Below are positions 25,976-34,533 of a stretch of 55,215 bases of DNA, piece by piece. The position numbers and the translations under genes were made by a program. This stretch comes from Streptomyces fragilis (GTDB lineage: Bacteria; Actinomycetota; Actinomycetes; Streptomycetales; Streptomycetaceae), in assembly GCF_003112515.1 (NCBI RefSeq), contig NZ_BEVZ01000015.1, positions 1 through 55,215 on the forward strand. The letters are read 5' to 3'. The number at the start of each line of letters is the position of its first letter. Position 1 is the first letter of the stretch. The notes beneath the pieces are model-generated. The model did not search any database. It was given only the letters and a program-made list of their open reading frames with translations, and was not told the origin of the DNA.

Positions 25976-26464
25976 ATGGTCGTTCCGCTGAGCAAGCACA
26001 CGACAGACGGTACGGGCGAGAAGACCCCGCTGCGTTACGCCGCGATCTGGGCAGAAGGTGCGGCGCGGGCCGCGGATGCCCGTCGAGCCGTGCGCACCTT
26101 TCTCACCCACGCCCCGCGAACCGGCCACCCGGCGGTACCGCCCGCTGTGGCCATGGACGCCGAACTGGCCACGAGCGAGTTGGTCACCAATGCCATCCGG
26201 CACGCTCCGGGCACCTGCGGGATGACCCTGCGGATGTCCGAGCAGGAGCTGACGATCACCGTATGGGACAGCTCCACCGAGCAGCCGACGCCGCCGGAGG
26301 CCGACCCGCGCCGTGTCGGCGGTCACGGCCTGCACCTGGTCCAGAGCGTCAGCGAGAAAGTCGTCGTCGCCCTGCGCGCCACCGGGAAGCTGATCACCGC
26401 CCACCTGCCCGTGGCACCGCTGGGCGGCGGTGGTCCTGCGTTCCCGTCGGCCGTCCCGCATTGA
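25976..26464 (+). CDS. RsbW-like serine kinase / anti-sigma ATPase
   Basis: 162 residues, GHKL ATPase (HATPase_c_2) alone. The N-box is ELATSELVTNAIRHAPG (about residues 62-78), the G1-like loop is VWDSSTEQPTP and the G2-like loop is GGHGLHLVQSVSEK. Such proteins bind or phosphorylate STAS antagonists and hold sigma factors, or act in light and osmotic signalling in Streptomyces. ATG 25976 has GAGAGAAG 6-14 bases upstream. The adjacent STAS scrap suggests its original partner is lost. The intact STAS gene at 10.3 kb could substitute, but this is speculation. Confidence 0.82.
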   Translation: MVVPLSKHTTDGTGEKTPLRYAAIWAEGAARAADARRAVRTFLTHAPRTGHPAVPPAVAMDAELATSELVTNAIRHAPGTCGMTLRMSEQELTITVWDSSTEQPTPPEADPRRVGGHGLHLVQSVSEKVVVALRATGKLITAHLPVAPLGGGGPAFPSAVPH

Positions 26465-26611
26465 ACCTGGCAGCGCTGGTTCCGGGGAGACGACGCCCGG
26501 ACCAGGGCGGCGGCGGGGCCCCCTCGTCGCCGGCGTGGTGATTGCATTCGGCACGTCGGCGGGCGGAGGGGCCCTGTCGGTTGCGTCACCTGCCGTGTCC
26601 GACGTTCCTGG

Positions 26612-26926
26612 TCAGAAGATCGGCGTATGCGCTTCGATGTCGGCGAGTCCTTCTTCCATGGTCAGCGACGGCAGCACGTGCACGCGATTCCAGTGGGGGA
26701 GGCGGGCCTCCACCAGGAAGCGGTCGACATTCTCGGCCTTGTCGGACCGTACGACCATGACGACCACGTGCTCACGGTTGACGAAGGGACCGGCCACGAT
26801 GTCGACGCCTGTCTGCTGGGCGAGGTCCGGCATGTGGGGAGCGGTCTGGAACATCAGGTCGCGCGTCGCCGCGTTGGCGGTCGGGCAGATTTCCGGGTCA
26901 TGGGTCGCGAGCAGGACAAAATGCAT
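26612..26926 (-). CDS. Small conserved hypothetical protein
   Basis: 104 residues, MHFVLLATHDPEICPTANAA at the start, then VDIVAGPFVNREHVVVMVVR and HVLPSLTMEEGLADIEAHTP. The beta-alpha-beta pattern and length suggest a ferredoxin-like dimeric alpha/beta-barrel domain, as in many small stress or monooxygenase-like proteins, but no catalytic motif is evident. ATG 26926 follows AGGGAG. It is monocistronic. Function unknown. Confidence 0.65.
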   Translation of the reverse strand: MHFVLLATHDPEICPTANAATRDLMFQTAPHMPDLAQQTGVDIVAGPFVNREHVVVMVVRSDKAENVDRFLVEARLPHWNRVHVLPSLTMEEGLADIEAHTPIF

Positions 26927-27150
26927 CTCACGGCTCCCTTGTCGCTAGGGGCCCGTTGATTCCATGCTAAATCGCCCTGGAAGTGCTCCGTGAGAGCGGC
27001 GAAGAGGACGAGCACCGTGGACCTGTCCCGGTGGCGGCGCCGGCGGGCGACCGTGGCTCGTTCCCGTCCGGGCGGCTCTCGCGACCGGCCAAGGCGTTGC
27101 CGCTGCGGGTTCTCGGCCATGGTGCGGCACACATCGCTGCGCGCACCTTG

Positions 27151-28329
27151 TCATCCCGCCTGGGTGCGGGGTCCGGCGCCTTGGTGTGCGAGGGATTCCC
27201 GTGCCAGGGCGGCGCCCAGTTCCTCCGCGACGTCCAGGACCTGCCTCACCGCTTGTGGTGTGGTGCGGAAGTTGACGAAGCAGGTGCGCAGGCAGATGCG
27301 GCCGTCGACGACGGCGGAGGCGAGGTACACCCGGCCATCGGCTTGCAGGGCCCGTGCGAGACGGTCGTTGTGAGCGTCGAGGTGGGTGTCGTCCATCCCT
27401 GGGACGACGTGCCGGAAGCAGACCGTCGACAGTGTCGGTTCGTGCAGGAGGGCGAAAGAGGAATGCCCGCGGACCTGGTCGGCGAGCAGTGCCGCGTGGG
27501 CCAGCGTCGATTCGATCCATGAGCGGATCCTGTCTGCGCCGTGCACCCGCATCGTCAGCCACAGGCGCAGTGAGCGCAGGGGGCGTGAGTACTCGAAGGT
27601 GCGCTCCACCGGATTGCCGCCGTCCTCCTCGTGCGGCATGTAGTGCTCCTGGTGTCCGAACGCCGCCCTGAGCGGACCGCGCCGCCGCAGCAGCAGGACG
27701 CTGCATCCCTTCTGCACACCGAGCCACTTGTGCGCGTCGACGGTGACGGAGTCGGCCCGCTCGAGCCCGTGGAAGAGGTGCGAGGCCGTGCGCGTGGCGG
27801 CGGCGGGCACCCCGTACGCGCCGTCGACGTGCAGCCACACCCCCTGTCGCCCGCACACGTCGGCGACGGCGGCGAGCGGATCGACGGCGCCGGTCAGCGT
27901 GGTGCCGGCGGTGGCGACGACGGCGACCGGGGTGTGGCCTGCCGCCCGGTCTCTCGCGAGAGCTCGGTGGAGGGCGTCCGCGCGCATGCGGTGTCGTGCG
28001 TCGACCGGGATGCGGCGCAGCGCCCGCCGACCGAGCCCGGCTGCCTCCACCGCGCGCACCACCGAGTGATGCGCCTCGGCGGAGCAGTAGACGGTGCCCC
28101 GCCGGCCGGCGACGCCTTGTTCCCGGACGCCCGGCAACGACTGCTCCCGGGCCGCGAGCAGCGCGGTGAAGTTGGAGGTCTGGCCGCCACTGGTGAAGTG
28201 GCCTTCCGCCGCGGGATAGCCCACGAATTCGGCCAGCCAGCGCACGGCCTGCTCGTCCAGCAGATCGGCGGCCCCGGTGACACCCGCGAGGTTCACGTCG
28301 TAGGCCGCGGCCAGTGCGGAGGCGATCAC
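27151..28329 (-). CDS. PLP-dependent group II decarboxylase, N-terminally short
   Basis: 392 residues of the fold-type I aromatic/glutamate decarboxylase family. Visible are GHFTSGGQTSNFTALLAARE (substrate/PLP loop), SAEAHHSVVRAVEAAGLG (the His stacking on PLP), ATAGTTLTGAVDPLAAVADV, WLHVDGAYG (the Asp on the pyridine nitrogen) and the PLP lysine in VDAHKWLGVQKGC. It would decarboxylate an L-amino acid. The usual N-terminal 70-90 residues, which form the swapped dimer arm, are missing. The GTG at 28329 starts inside ALAAAYDVNLAGVTG, and coding character fades about 20 codons upstream. It may be truncated and inactive. No transporter or partner is adjacent. Confidence 0.75.
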   Translation of the reverse strand: MIASALAAAYDVNLAGVTGAADLLDEQAVRWLAEFVGYPAAEGHFTSGGQTSNFTALLAAREQSLPGVREQGVAGRRGTVYCSAEAHHSVVRAVEAAGLGRRALRRIPVDARHRMRADALHRALARDRAAGHTPVAVVATAGTTLTGAVDPLAAVADVCGRQGVWLHVDGAYGVPAAATRTASHLFHGLERADSVTVDAHKWLGVQKGCSVLLLRRRGPLRAAFGHQEHYMPHEEDGGNPVERTFEYSRPLRSLRLWLTMRVHGADRIRSWIESTLAHAALLADQVRGHSSFALLHEPTLSTVCFRHVVPGMDDTHLDAHNDRLARALQADGRVYLASAVVDGRICLRTCFVNFRTTPQAVRQVLDVAEELGAALARESLAHQGAGPRTQAG

Positions 28330-28543
28330 TCCCGTTTCCAGGGGCCGGGTCGCGTCTGCGGTCGTCGTCGGGAACGCCGTGGCGATTTCCTGCGGTCGGC
28401 TGTCGGCCGAAACGTGTTTGTGTGGCCGGCATTCGCCGCGCGGCTCTCGGTGGTGTGCTGTTTTCTTCCGGGGCGGCGCGCATTCGGGCCAGTTCTGCTC
28501 GCCTTTTCGGCCTCTCTTCGTTCGGTGACTCGCACTTGCTCTT

Positions 28544-28612
28544 GCTGAAATTTTTGCCTACTTAGCTTATTTTTGACTATTTGTTGATCGATATCCGATG
28601 ATAAAAAAGATA
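28544..28612. other. A/T-rich island
   Basis: From 28544 to about 28612 the sequence is mostly A/T (GAAATTTTTGCC, TTATTTTTGACTATTTGTTG, GATGATAAAAAAGATAG), in sharp contrast to the surrounding DNA. It holds no gene. It lies between the truncated decarboxylase and the carbonic-anhydrase scrap and could be a promoter region, a protein-binding site or a junction of foreign DNA. Confidence 0.7.
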
Positions 28613-28749
28613 GCGAGCTGCCTGAAATGCAGAGGTGCATGCTCATGCGGCGCGTCGTCGCCGTGACGTTCCGCGTGACGGTTCGGCTCTCGGTCTTCGC
28701 GTGTCCGGCGACCCCGGTATCGGGGCGCGGCAGAAGGAGTCATCACGCC

Positions 28750-28926
28750 ATGCAGCCCTTCATCGACAACGCCCGCGACTTCGGACGATGCCCTGAGGAG
28801 TGCGCTCGTGCCGCCGAAGGACGGTCCTCCGACGAGGCCGCCGTGACCGCCGCCGGCGTCGTGCACGGGCACCATGCCGGCTCTGCCGCGTTCCGGTCAC
28901 TCCGGTCGCTCCGGGGGGACACGTGA
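28750..28926 (+). pseudogene. 58-codon ORF resembling a carbonic anhydrase N-terminus
   Basis: ATG 28750 has AGAAGGAG 11 bases upstream. The first 30 residues (MQPFIDNARDFGRCPEECAR then AAEGRSSDEA) look like the start of the beta-carbonic anhydrases that precede SulP genes in Streptomyces (MQP-ID-AR-F---PEEFA-LAEGQSP-A). The Cys/His/Asp zinc site that should follow is absent, and the frame stops at 28926, two bases before the transporter ATG. It is probably a deletion remnant whose reading keeps translation coupled to the transporter. Confidence 0.5.
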
Positions 28927-28928
28927 GG

Positions 28929-30410
28929 ATGCTGTCGGGGTTTCCTTTCCTGAGGCAGGACTTCCTCGCCTCCGTCGTCGTCTTCCTGGTGGCCGTGCCC
29001 TTGTGTGTCGGCGTGGCGGTCGCCTCCGGTGTCCCGGCCGAACTGGGGCTGGTCACCGGCATCGTGGGGGGCCTGGTCACCGGGCTGATGCCGGGCAGCA
29101 GCCTCCAGGTGTCGGGCCCGGCCGCGGGCCTGACCGTCATCGTCTTCGAGGCGGTCGACGAGTTCGGCGTGGGTGCGCTCGGAGTGATCGTGTTCATGGC
29201 CGGCCTGCTCCAGCTCGCCATGGGCTGGCTGCGGATCGGCCGCTGGTTCCGGGCGATATCCGTCTCCGTCGTCGAGGGCATGCTCTGCGGCATCGGCCTG
29301 GTGATCATCGCCGGACAGATCTATGCGGCGGCAGGCCTGAGGGCGCCGGCGACCGGCCTCGGAAAAATCACGGGCCTGCCGAAGGCGTTCGCCGACATGC
29401 TGGGCGACACCGCGGCGATGGTCTCGTTCCTCGTCGGCGCGGGCACCGTCGCGGTCGTCGTGCTGTGGAAGAGGGCCCCCGGGCGGGTGCGGTCCGTGCC
29501 CGGCGCCCTCGCGGCGGTGGCCCTGGCCACGGCGGCCACCGCCGTACTCGAACTGCCGGTGGCCACCGTGCAGGTGGAGGGGCTGCTCGGTGTCGTCCAG
29601 CCGCCCGGGGCCGAGGCGTTCGGGCTACTGGCCGGCCCGGCCCTGTGGGGCACCGTCGTGGCGTTCGCGCTGATCGCCTCGGCGGAGAGTCTGTTCAGCG
29701 CGGCAGCGGTGGACCGGCTGCACGGCGGCCCGCGCACCCAGTACAACAAGGAGATGGTCGCCCAGGGCGCGGGCAACACGGTCTGCGGTCTGCTCGGCGC
29801 GCTGCCGATGACCGCGGTGATCGTCCGCAGCTCCGCCAACGTCGCGGCGGGCGCCAGGACCAGGGCCTCCCGAGTGCTGCACGGCGTGTGGCTGCTGCTG
29901 TTCGCCGCGGCGATGCCGTGGGCCCTGGCTCTGATCCCCGTCCCCGCCCTGGCCGGCGTTCTGGTGCACGCGGGCTGGAAGCTGATCCCGTTCCGCCAGA
30001 TCGCGTCCCTGTGGAACGGTCACCGGGGGGAGGCGCTGATCCTCGTGGTGACCGCCGTGTCGATCGTCGTGGTCAACATGTTCGAAGGCGTTCTGATCGG
30101 TCTGGGCCTGGCCGTGGCCAAGACCGCCTGGGAGGCGTCGCACCTCAGGACGGAGCTCGTGGACAAGGGTGCGGGGCTCGTCCAGGTCCGCCTGTCGGGC
30201 AACGCGACCTTCCTGCGGCTGCCGAAGATCCTCGACAGTCTGGAGGCCCTCCCCCAGGACCGCCCCGTCGAGCTCGACCTTTCCGGTCTGCACCACCTCG
30301 ACCACGCCTGCCGCACGGCCCTCGAGCACTGGGCCGAGCGGCACAGTGCGACCGGTACGGAACCCGTGAGGGTCACAGCGGCAGGCAAGCCGGCCACGGC
30401 GCGCACCTGA
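28929..30410 (+). CDS. SulP-family anion (bicarbonate/sulfate) transporter with STAS tail
   Basis: 493 residues, membrane protein. It begins FPFLRQDFLASVVVFLVAVP with the SulP signature region GLVTGIVGGLVTGLMPGSSL and QVSGPAAGLTVIVFEAVDEF, and shows about 10-12 hydrophobic segments to residue 410. FALIASAESLFSAAAVDRLH and AQGAGNTVCGLLGALPMTAV are conserved core helices. A C-terminal STAS domain follows (VRLSGNATFLRLPKILDSLE; VELDLSGLHHLDHACRTALE). ATG 28929 is preferred over GTG 28923 by its spacing from GGGGGGA at 28913. Members with carbonic anhydrase neighbours are usually taken as bicarbonate carriers; here only a scrap of that partner remains. Confidence 0.88.
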   Translation: MLSGFPFLRQDFLASVVVFLVAVPLCVGVAVASGVPAELGLVTGIVGGLVTGLMPGSSLQVSGPAAGLTVIVFEAVDEFGVGALGVIVFMAGLLQLAMGWLRIGRWFRAISVSVVEGMLCGIGLVIIAGQIYAAAGLRAPATGLGKITGLPKAFADMLGDTAAMVSFLVGAGTVAVVVLWKRAPGRVRSVPGALAAVALATAATAVLELPVATVQVEGLLGVVQPPGAEAFGLLAGPALWGTVVAFALIASAESLFSAAAVDRLHGGPRTQYNKEMVAQGAGNTVCGLLGALPMTAVIVRSSANVAAGARTRASRVLHGVWLLLFAAAMPWALALIPVPALAGVLVHAGWKLIPFRQIASLWNGHRGEALILVVTAVSIVVVNMFEGVLIGLGLAVAKTAWEASHLRTELVDKGAGLVQVRLSGNATFLRLPKILDSLEALPQDRPVELDLSGLHHLDHACRTALEHWAERHSATGTEPVRVTAAGKPATART

Positions 30411-30890
30411 GGCGGACCGGCAGCCGGGCGGTGCCGGGTCCGCTGCCCGGGTGAGACGGGCGCCCGGCCGGCCAGGGCGCCGCGGCGGGCCCGGGCGGCA
30501 CCGGAGCGGGTCGCCGCCGGGGCCGGTGAGCCGGGCGGCCCAGGTGAGCGCCGGGTCGAAGGCGCCCCGGGCGGCGGGTCCTGGTCGGCGGCCACTCGCA
30601 GTGGATGTCGACGCCGCCGCCGTCCGCCCAGTAGCAGGAGGTGCAGGTGCGGGTTCCCCCGTCGGGCAACTGGTCGGTGACGACGTCGCAGTCCCTCGTC
30701 GCCCGGGGGTTCGGCCGGCCGCTGCCACGGGATGTGCGAGCGTGCCTGGACGGGAGCGGTGCTGCCTGGTCGGCGTCGCGGGCTGCACCCATCTGGACGG
30801 CTGTGATGGCGGGGACCGCGGAGGATGGGGAGGGTGAAAGGTGCTGTCCATGTCGGCCCAGCCCCTCTTCCACACCGAAGGAGCTCCGCT
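30411..30890. other. 480-bp interval without a supported gene
   Basis: A minus-strand piece (GGTRTCTSCYWADGGGVDIH, about 30655-30600) is weakly protein-like but has no start or credible continuation. The remainder looks non-coding. Confidence 0.3.
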
Positions 30891-31460
30891 ATGTCTGAAC
30901 GCAACACCGCCGTCCGCAGTCTGCACGATCTCGGCCTGGCGGCCTGGTTCGGTGGCTCGCTGATGGGGGCGGTCGGCCTCAACGGTGCAGCCGAGGACGA
31001 AGGCGGGACGGACGCGGCCCGGGACCGGATCTCGTCGTCCGGGTGGGCGAAGTGGGTCCCGGTCAACGCCGCCGCGATCGGCGCGCACCTGTTCGGTGGC
31101 GGCGGTCTGCTGGCCGTGAACGCGCACCGGGTCGCCACCCAGCAGGGTGTGGCCGCCTCCACCACGGCCAAGACCGTCGTCACCGCCGCGGCCCTGGTGG
31201 CCACCGCCTATGCCCGCGTCCTGGGCAAGAAGGTCGAGCTCGCCTCCTCCACCGACCCCGGTGACGCGGAGAAGGCGGCCAAGCACCCGATCGACCTGGA
31301 GAAGGCGCGGCGGCAGTTGCACCTGGCGCAGTGGGCGGTGCCGGCGCTGACCGGATGCCTCGTGGTGCTCAACGCCCTGCACGGCGAACAGCAGCGCCCC
31401 GCCGAGCAGATCCCCGGCATGTGGGAGCGGGCCCTGTCGGCGACCCACCTGAAGGCGTAA
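30891..31460 (+). CDS. Membrane-associated hypothetical protein
   Basis: 189 residues. It has hydrophobic segments at LHDLGLAAWFGGSLMGAVGL (about 10-30), VNAAAIGAHLFGGGGLLAV (about 58-76), a helix around TAKTVVTAAALVATAYARVL and WAVPALTGCLVVLNALHG, so three to four membrane passages are likely. ATG 30891 follows GAAGGAG. Similar proteins are common in Streptomyces, with no assigned function. It is monocistronic and ends at a strong bidirectional hairpin. Confidence 0.72.
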   Translation: MSERNTAVRSLHDLGLAAWFGGSLMGAVGLNGAAEDEGGTDAARDRISSSGWAKWVPVNAAAIGAHLFGGGGLLAVNAHRVATQQGVAASTTAKTVVTAAALVATAYARVLGKKVELASSTDPGDAEKAAKHPIDLEKARRQLHLAQWAVPALTGCLVVLNALHGEQQRPAEQIPGMWERALSATHLKA

Positions 31461-31466
31461 GGCCCC

Positions 31467-31496
31467 GCGCCGCCGGACGGTGCCGGCCGGCGGCGC
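31467..31496. terminator. Bidirectional hairpin between convergent genes
   Basis: GCGCCGCCGG at 31467-31476 pairs perfectly with CCGGCGGCGC at 31487-31496 (10-nt loop). It lies between the stop codons of the membrane protein gene (+) and the LamG gene (-). Confidence 0.7.
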
Positions 31497-31515
31497 CCTT
31501 GGGCCCGGGTTGTGC

Positions 31516-32460
31516 TCAGGTGCCGGGGACCACGGTCGGCACGTCGAAGAAGCTGACCGACAGCTTGCGGACCTGGTCCTCGCTCAGCGCTCCCTGGAAG
31601 ATCCAGACGTCGTCCACCAGCCCGCTGAAGTAGGAACCGGCGTGGGCGCCGGTGCCGCTGCGGCCCACCTGGAAGGAGGTCGCCGGGAAGGGGGTCACCT
31701 CGTCGGCCCACGGCTGGAAGTCCGGGCAGGCGGCGTCGTCCGGGATGCCGTCGCCGTCGTCGTCGGGGCAGGTCGGCTCCAGCAGGGTTCCGTCGACGTA
31801 CAGGCGGGCCTGCTTCGTGGTGCCGTCGTAGGCCACCGCGAGGTGCGTCCAGTCGAGGGCGTTCGACAGCTGGGGGGTGTCGAGGACGACCGTCCTGGCG
31901 CCGGCCATGTCCTGCTCGGCGATGGACAGCCGCCAGGCGCCCAGGCCGCCGGCGGGATACCGCTCGTCGGGCACGAACGCGACCTGCACGGCCGCGCGGT
32001 CGCTTCCCTCGGCGCTGATCACCGTGACGGCTTCGGTGGGCGCCGTGGCCGCCTGGGCCCAGGCGGTCAGCGTGAAGCTGCCCGAGGTGTCGACGGGCAT
32101 CGTCGCGGCCGTCGCGTGACCGGTGCCGTCCAGCGCCAGTCCGCCCGTGTCGACCTGCCAGGTCTGTGCCGGGACCGCTCCGCCGTGCAGGGTGAGCGCG
32201 TTGGCCGTGCCGGCCTCGTCCGGGACGGTGACCGGGTCGACGCCCTCGGTCGTCTCGAACGACCAGCGGGAGCTGACCTCCTGCTGCTGGGACTGCGCCG
32301 TCCGGCTGCCCTGCACTCCCGCCGCGGCCGCGGCTCCGGCCGGCATGGCCCCGCCGGTGGCGGCGAGCGCCAGCACCGTGGCCAGCGCCCCTGCCCTGCC
32401 CCATCGCCGGGCCCCACCCGTACCCGGTTCCGTACGCGGAACCGTTCCCCACCGTCTCAT
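31516..32460 (-). CDS. Secreted LamG (concanavalin A-like) domain protein
   Basis: 314 residues. The N-terminus has basic residues, then ALATVLALAATGGAMPAGAA, a Sec signal with cleavage near residue 45. The mature part is one LamG/laminin-G-like jelly-roll: SSRWSFETTEGVDPVTVPDE, SFTLTAWAQAATAPTEAVTV, LDWTHLAVAYDGTTKQARLY and SYFSGLVDDVWIFQGALSED. An inserted Ca-binding-type loop is PDDDGDGIPDDAAC. This domain binds glycans or protein partners outside the cell. ATG 32460 has GAGGAAG 4-10 bases upstream; an ATG at 32487 is the alternative. No catalytic domain is attached. Confidence 0.82.
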   Translation of the reverse strand: MRRWGTVPRTEPGTGGARRWGRAGALATVLALAATGGAMPAGAAAAAGVQGSRTAQSQQQEVSSRWSFETTEGVDPVTVPDEAGTANALTLHGGAVPAQTWQVDTGGLALDGTGHATAATMPVDTSGSFTLTAWAQAATAPTEAVTVISAEGSDRAAVQVAFVPDERYPAGGLGAWRLSIAEQDMAGARTVVLDTPQLSNALDWTHLAVAYDGTTKQARLYVDGTLLEPTCPDDDGDGIPDDAACPDFQPWADEVTPFPATSFQVGRSGTGAHAGSYFSGLVDDVWIFQGALSEDQVRKLSVSFFDVPTVVPGT

Positions 32461-32561
32461 TCGCTTCCTCACCGGTCTCCGCGCCATGTTTTGAACGTGT
32501 TCAGACAACCATGGGGGCGGATTCTCCGCCACCGCATTGGCCGTTTCCCCGGGAGGCAGGG

Positions 32562-32804
32562 TCAGGCGTCGCTGGGGCCGGGGGCCCAGCCGGTGTCCTG
32601 GGCCCAGGCGTCGGCGCGTCGGACGATGTCCCGCACGAGGGCGTCCTTCGCCCGGACGTAGCCGCGACGGTCGTGGCGGAACAGGGCCGCGCAGTGCCGC
32701 TCGGCGGCCGCGTACTCGTTCGCGGCCGCCGGCCGGCAGCGGAGGTGGTCGCGCAAGAGCAGGGGGAACTGCTGGGAGAAGCTGCCCGGTTGCCGCACGT
32801 GCAC
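32562..32804 (-). pseudogene. GrpB-family C-terminal fragment
   Basis: 80 codons reading HVHVRQPGSFSQQFPLLLRD, YVRAKDALVRDIVRRADAWA and QDTGW, the characteristic end of GrpB (UPF0157, nucleotidyltransferase-fold) proteins, which are about 170 residues. The catalytic N-terminal half is missing: a few codons upstream the frame leaves coding sequence and the next gene ends. The fragment is probably not functional. Confidence 0.65.
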
Positions 32805-32845
32805 GTGGGTGCGCCGCCCGCCCGGCGGTTCCCGGGGCCTGGGGG

Positions 32846-33130
32846 TCAGGGGGTGTCGCCGGTCCAGTCCCAGCGGTCGGGGGCCGCGGGGCGTGGGTGG
32901 TACAGGGACCGGCCGCCCGGGCCGAACTGCCCGAGTTCGGTGGCCAGGGCGATGCCGGTGCCGGTGTCGGCGCCGGTGTCGGCGGGTGTCCAGTGGGTGA
33001 TGTCGAGCAGCAGGCCGTCCAGCGGGCCGCCGACGAGTTCGGCGTAGCGCCGGTCGGATCGCGGGCCGGGGTGGTCGTGGTCGGCGCCGTAGACCCGGCG
33101 GCGCGGCAGTTGCTCGTCATCACGGTCCAT
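32846..33130 (-). CDS. Small hypothetical protein
   Basis: 94 residues, acidic, with YAELVGGPLDGLLLDITHWT, GIALATELGQFGPGGRSLYH and a C-terminal APDRWDWTGDTP. There is no signal or membrane segment. Similar short proteins with a 'GGPLDG' motif occur in Streptomyces without a known role. ATG 33130 has a poor ribosome binding site. It immediately precedes the GrpB fragment on the same strand. Confidence 0.5.
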   Translation of the reverse strand: MDRDDEQLPRRRVYGADHDHPGPRSDRRYAELVGGPLDGLLLDITHWTPADTGADTGTGIALATELGQFGPGGRSLYHPRPAAPDRWDWTGDTP

Positions 33131-33251
33131 GCGCTCAGCCTGGCAGCCGCCGCTGACAACCGGGGGTGTGGACGTGGGGCGGCCGCCGGCGTGCGGGGGG
33201 CGGCCGGTGGGGTGGCCGTGGCGGGGCGGGCCCCCGCCCGCCCGCCGGTGT

Positions 33252-33283
33252 GGCGCTCCCCGCTGCCGTGTGCGGGGAGCGCC
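33252..33283 (-). terminator. Strong hairpin after the flavoprotein operon
   Basis: GGCGCTCCCCGC at 33252-33263 pairs perfectly over 12 bp with GCGGGGAGCGCC at 33272-33283 (8-nt loop), 61 bases past the stop of the leftward acyl-CoA-dehydrogenase-like operon. Confidence 0.75.
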
Positions 33284-33344
33284 CGGTCGGGTCAGGTGGT
33301 GTTGCCGTGTCGTCGGGCGGGTGGGCGGGTTTCGGGGGTGGTGG

Positions 33345-34520
33345 TCACCCGGTGGTGAGGCCGTCGAGGCTGACGGGGTCGTGGGTGAGTCCTGTGGGGG
33401 TGAGCCAGTCGAAGGGGCGGTAGACGGCGGGGCCGAGGCCGAGGTGTTCGGCGATCTGTTCGCGCAGGCGGTTGGTGGCGAACGCTCCGATGACGTTCAT
33501 CTGGGCGTCGCGGTAGTGGCGTTCGACCTCGTGGCCCTGGGTGACGCCGGTGGCGCCGTGTATCTGGACCGCGCGGGCGGTGACCTGGACGGACATTTCG
33601 GTGGCGTAGATCTTGAGCATGCCGATGAGGTCCCGGGCGGATGCGCCGGCGACGCGTTCCGCGGCGCCGCGGTGTGCGAGGAGGCGGGCGGCGTCGATGT
33701 GGGTGCGTGAGTCGGCGAGTTGTGCTTGTACGCCTTCCATGTGGGCCAGTGGCCGGCCGAAGGAGATGCGCCGGCGGGCGTGGCGGACGGAGGCGGTGAG
33801 GGCGGATTCGGCGGTGGCGACGGCGGCTATGGAGACCAGCAGCCATCCCCAGGTCATGCCTTCGGCGAGTTCGGTGAAGGGCAGGGGGATGACGTCGCTT
33901 TCGTCGATGTGGGCGTCGGTGTAGACGATGCCGCCCCAGGGCATGCCGCGCAGGCCCATGTGGGGGATGTCGTAGCGGCGGACGCCTGGTTGGTTGAGGT
34001 CGACGAAGGCCAGGCACCAGTCGGGGCCGGTGTCGTCGGCCGGTTTGTCGCGGCGGGCGAGGGTGACGGCCAGGTCGGCGTTGGGTGCGTTGGTGATGCG
34101 GGACTTCTCGCCGTTGACGGTGTAGCCGTTGCCGGTGGGCCGCACGGTGGTGCGGTAGGTGGCGGGGTCGCTGCCTGCGGCGGGTTCGACGATGGCGAAG
34201 GCTGCGAGCCGGTCGCCGGTGAGGAGGGGGCGGATCAGGCGGTGGTGGCGTTCGTCGCCGTAGGTGGAGATGAGTTTGGCGCACAGCAGGGCGGAAACGG
34301 TGGCGCTCCAGTAGGTGCCGGAGCAGGCCCGGGCGAGGGCTTCCATGGCCTGGACCTGTGTGGCGGCGTCGGCGCCGGTGCCGCCGAGGTGTGGCGGGTG
34401 GAAGAGGCGGAGGTAGCCGCTGTCCTTGAGGTCCTGCCAGTTCTCGGGGGGTATGGAGCCGGTGGCGTCGGTGCGGGCGGCGCGGGCGGCGATGCCGGGG
34501 AAGGTGTGGTGGGTGTTCAT
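33345..34520 (-). CDS. Acyl-CoA-dehydrogenase-fold flavoprotein A
   Basis: 391 residues with the three-domain ACAD fold: an N-terminal helical part (YLRLFHPPHLGGTGADAATQ), a middle beta domain (AFAIVEPAAGSDPATYRTTV; TVNGEKSRITNAPNADLAVT) and a C-terminal helical bundle (RRISFGRPLAHMEGVQAQLA; QIHGATGVTQGHEVERHYRD). Where classic dehydrogenases have the catalytic Glu in YEGT, this protein has VIGAFATN. It may therefore be a flavin-dependent oxygenase of the same fold (as in the HsaA / N-hydroxylase type) or use a Glu elsewhere. ATG 34520 lies 13 bp after the flavoprotein B stop, so they form an operon. Confidence 0.8.
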   Translation of the reverse strand: MNTHHTFPGIAARAARTDATGSIPPENWQDLKDSGYLRLFHPPHLGGTGADAATQVQAMEALARACSGTYWSATVSALLCAKLISTYGDERHHRLIRPLLTGDRLAAFAIVEPAAGSDPATYRTTVRPTGNGYTVNGEKSRITNAPNADLAVTLARRDKPADDTGPDWCLAFVDLNQPGVRRYDIPHMGLRGMPWGGIVYTDAHIDESDVIPLPFTELAEGMTWGWLLVSIAAVATAESALTASVRHARRRISFGRPLAHMEGVQAQLADSRTHIDAARLLAHRGAAERVAGASARDLIGMLKIYATEMSVQVTARAVQIHGATGVTQGHEVERHYRDAQMNVIGAFATNRLREQIAEHLGLGPAVYRPFDWLTPTGLTHDPVSLDGLTTG

Positions 34521-34533
34521 GTCGTGGTGGTCC

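Noticed and set aside
30600..30720. Minus-strand Cys-containing peptide (CTSCYWADGGG)
   Set aside because: Too short, no start codon or ribosome binding site, and no credible continuation.
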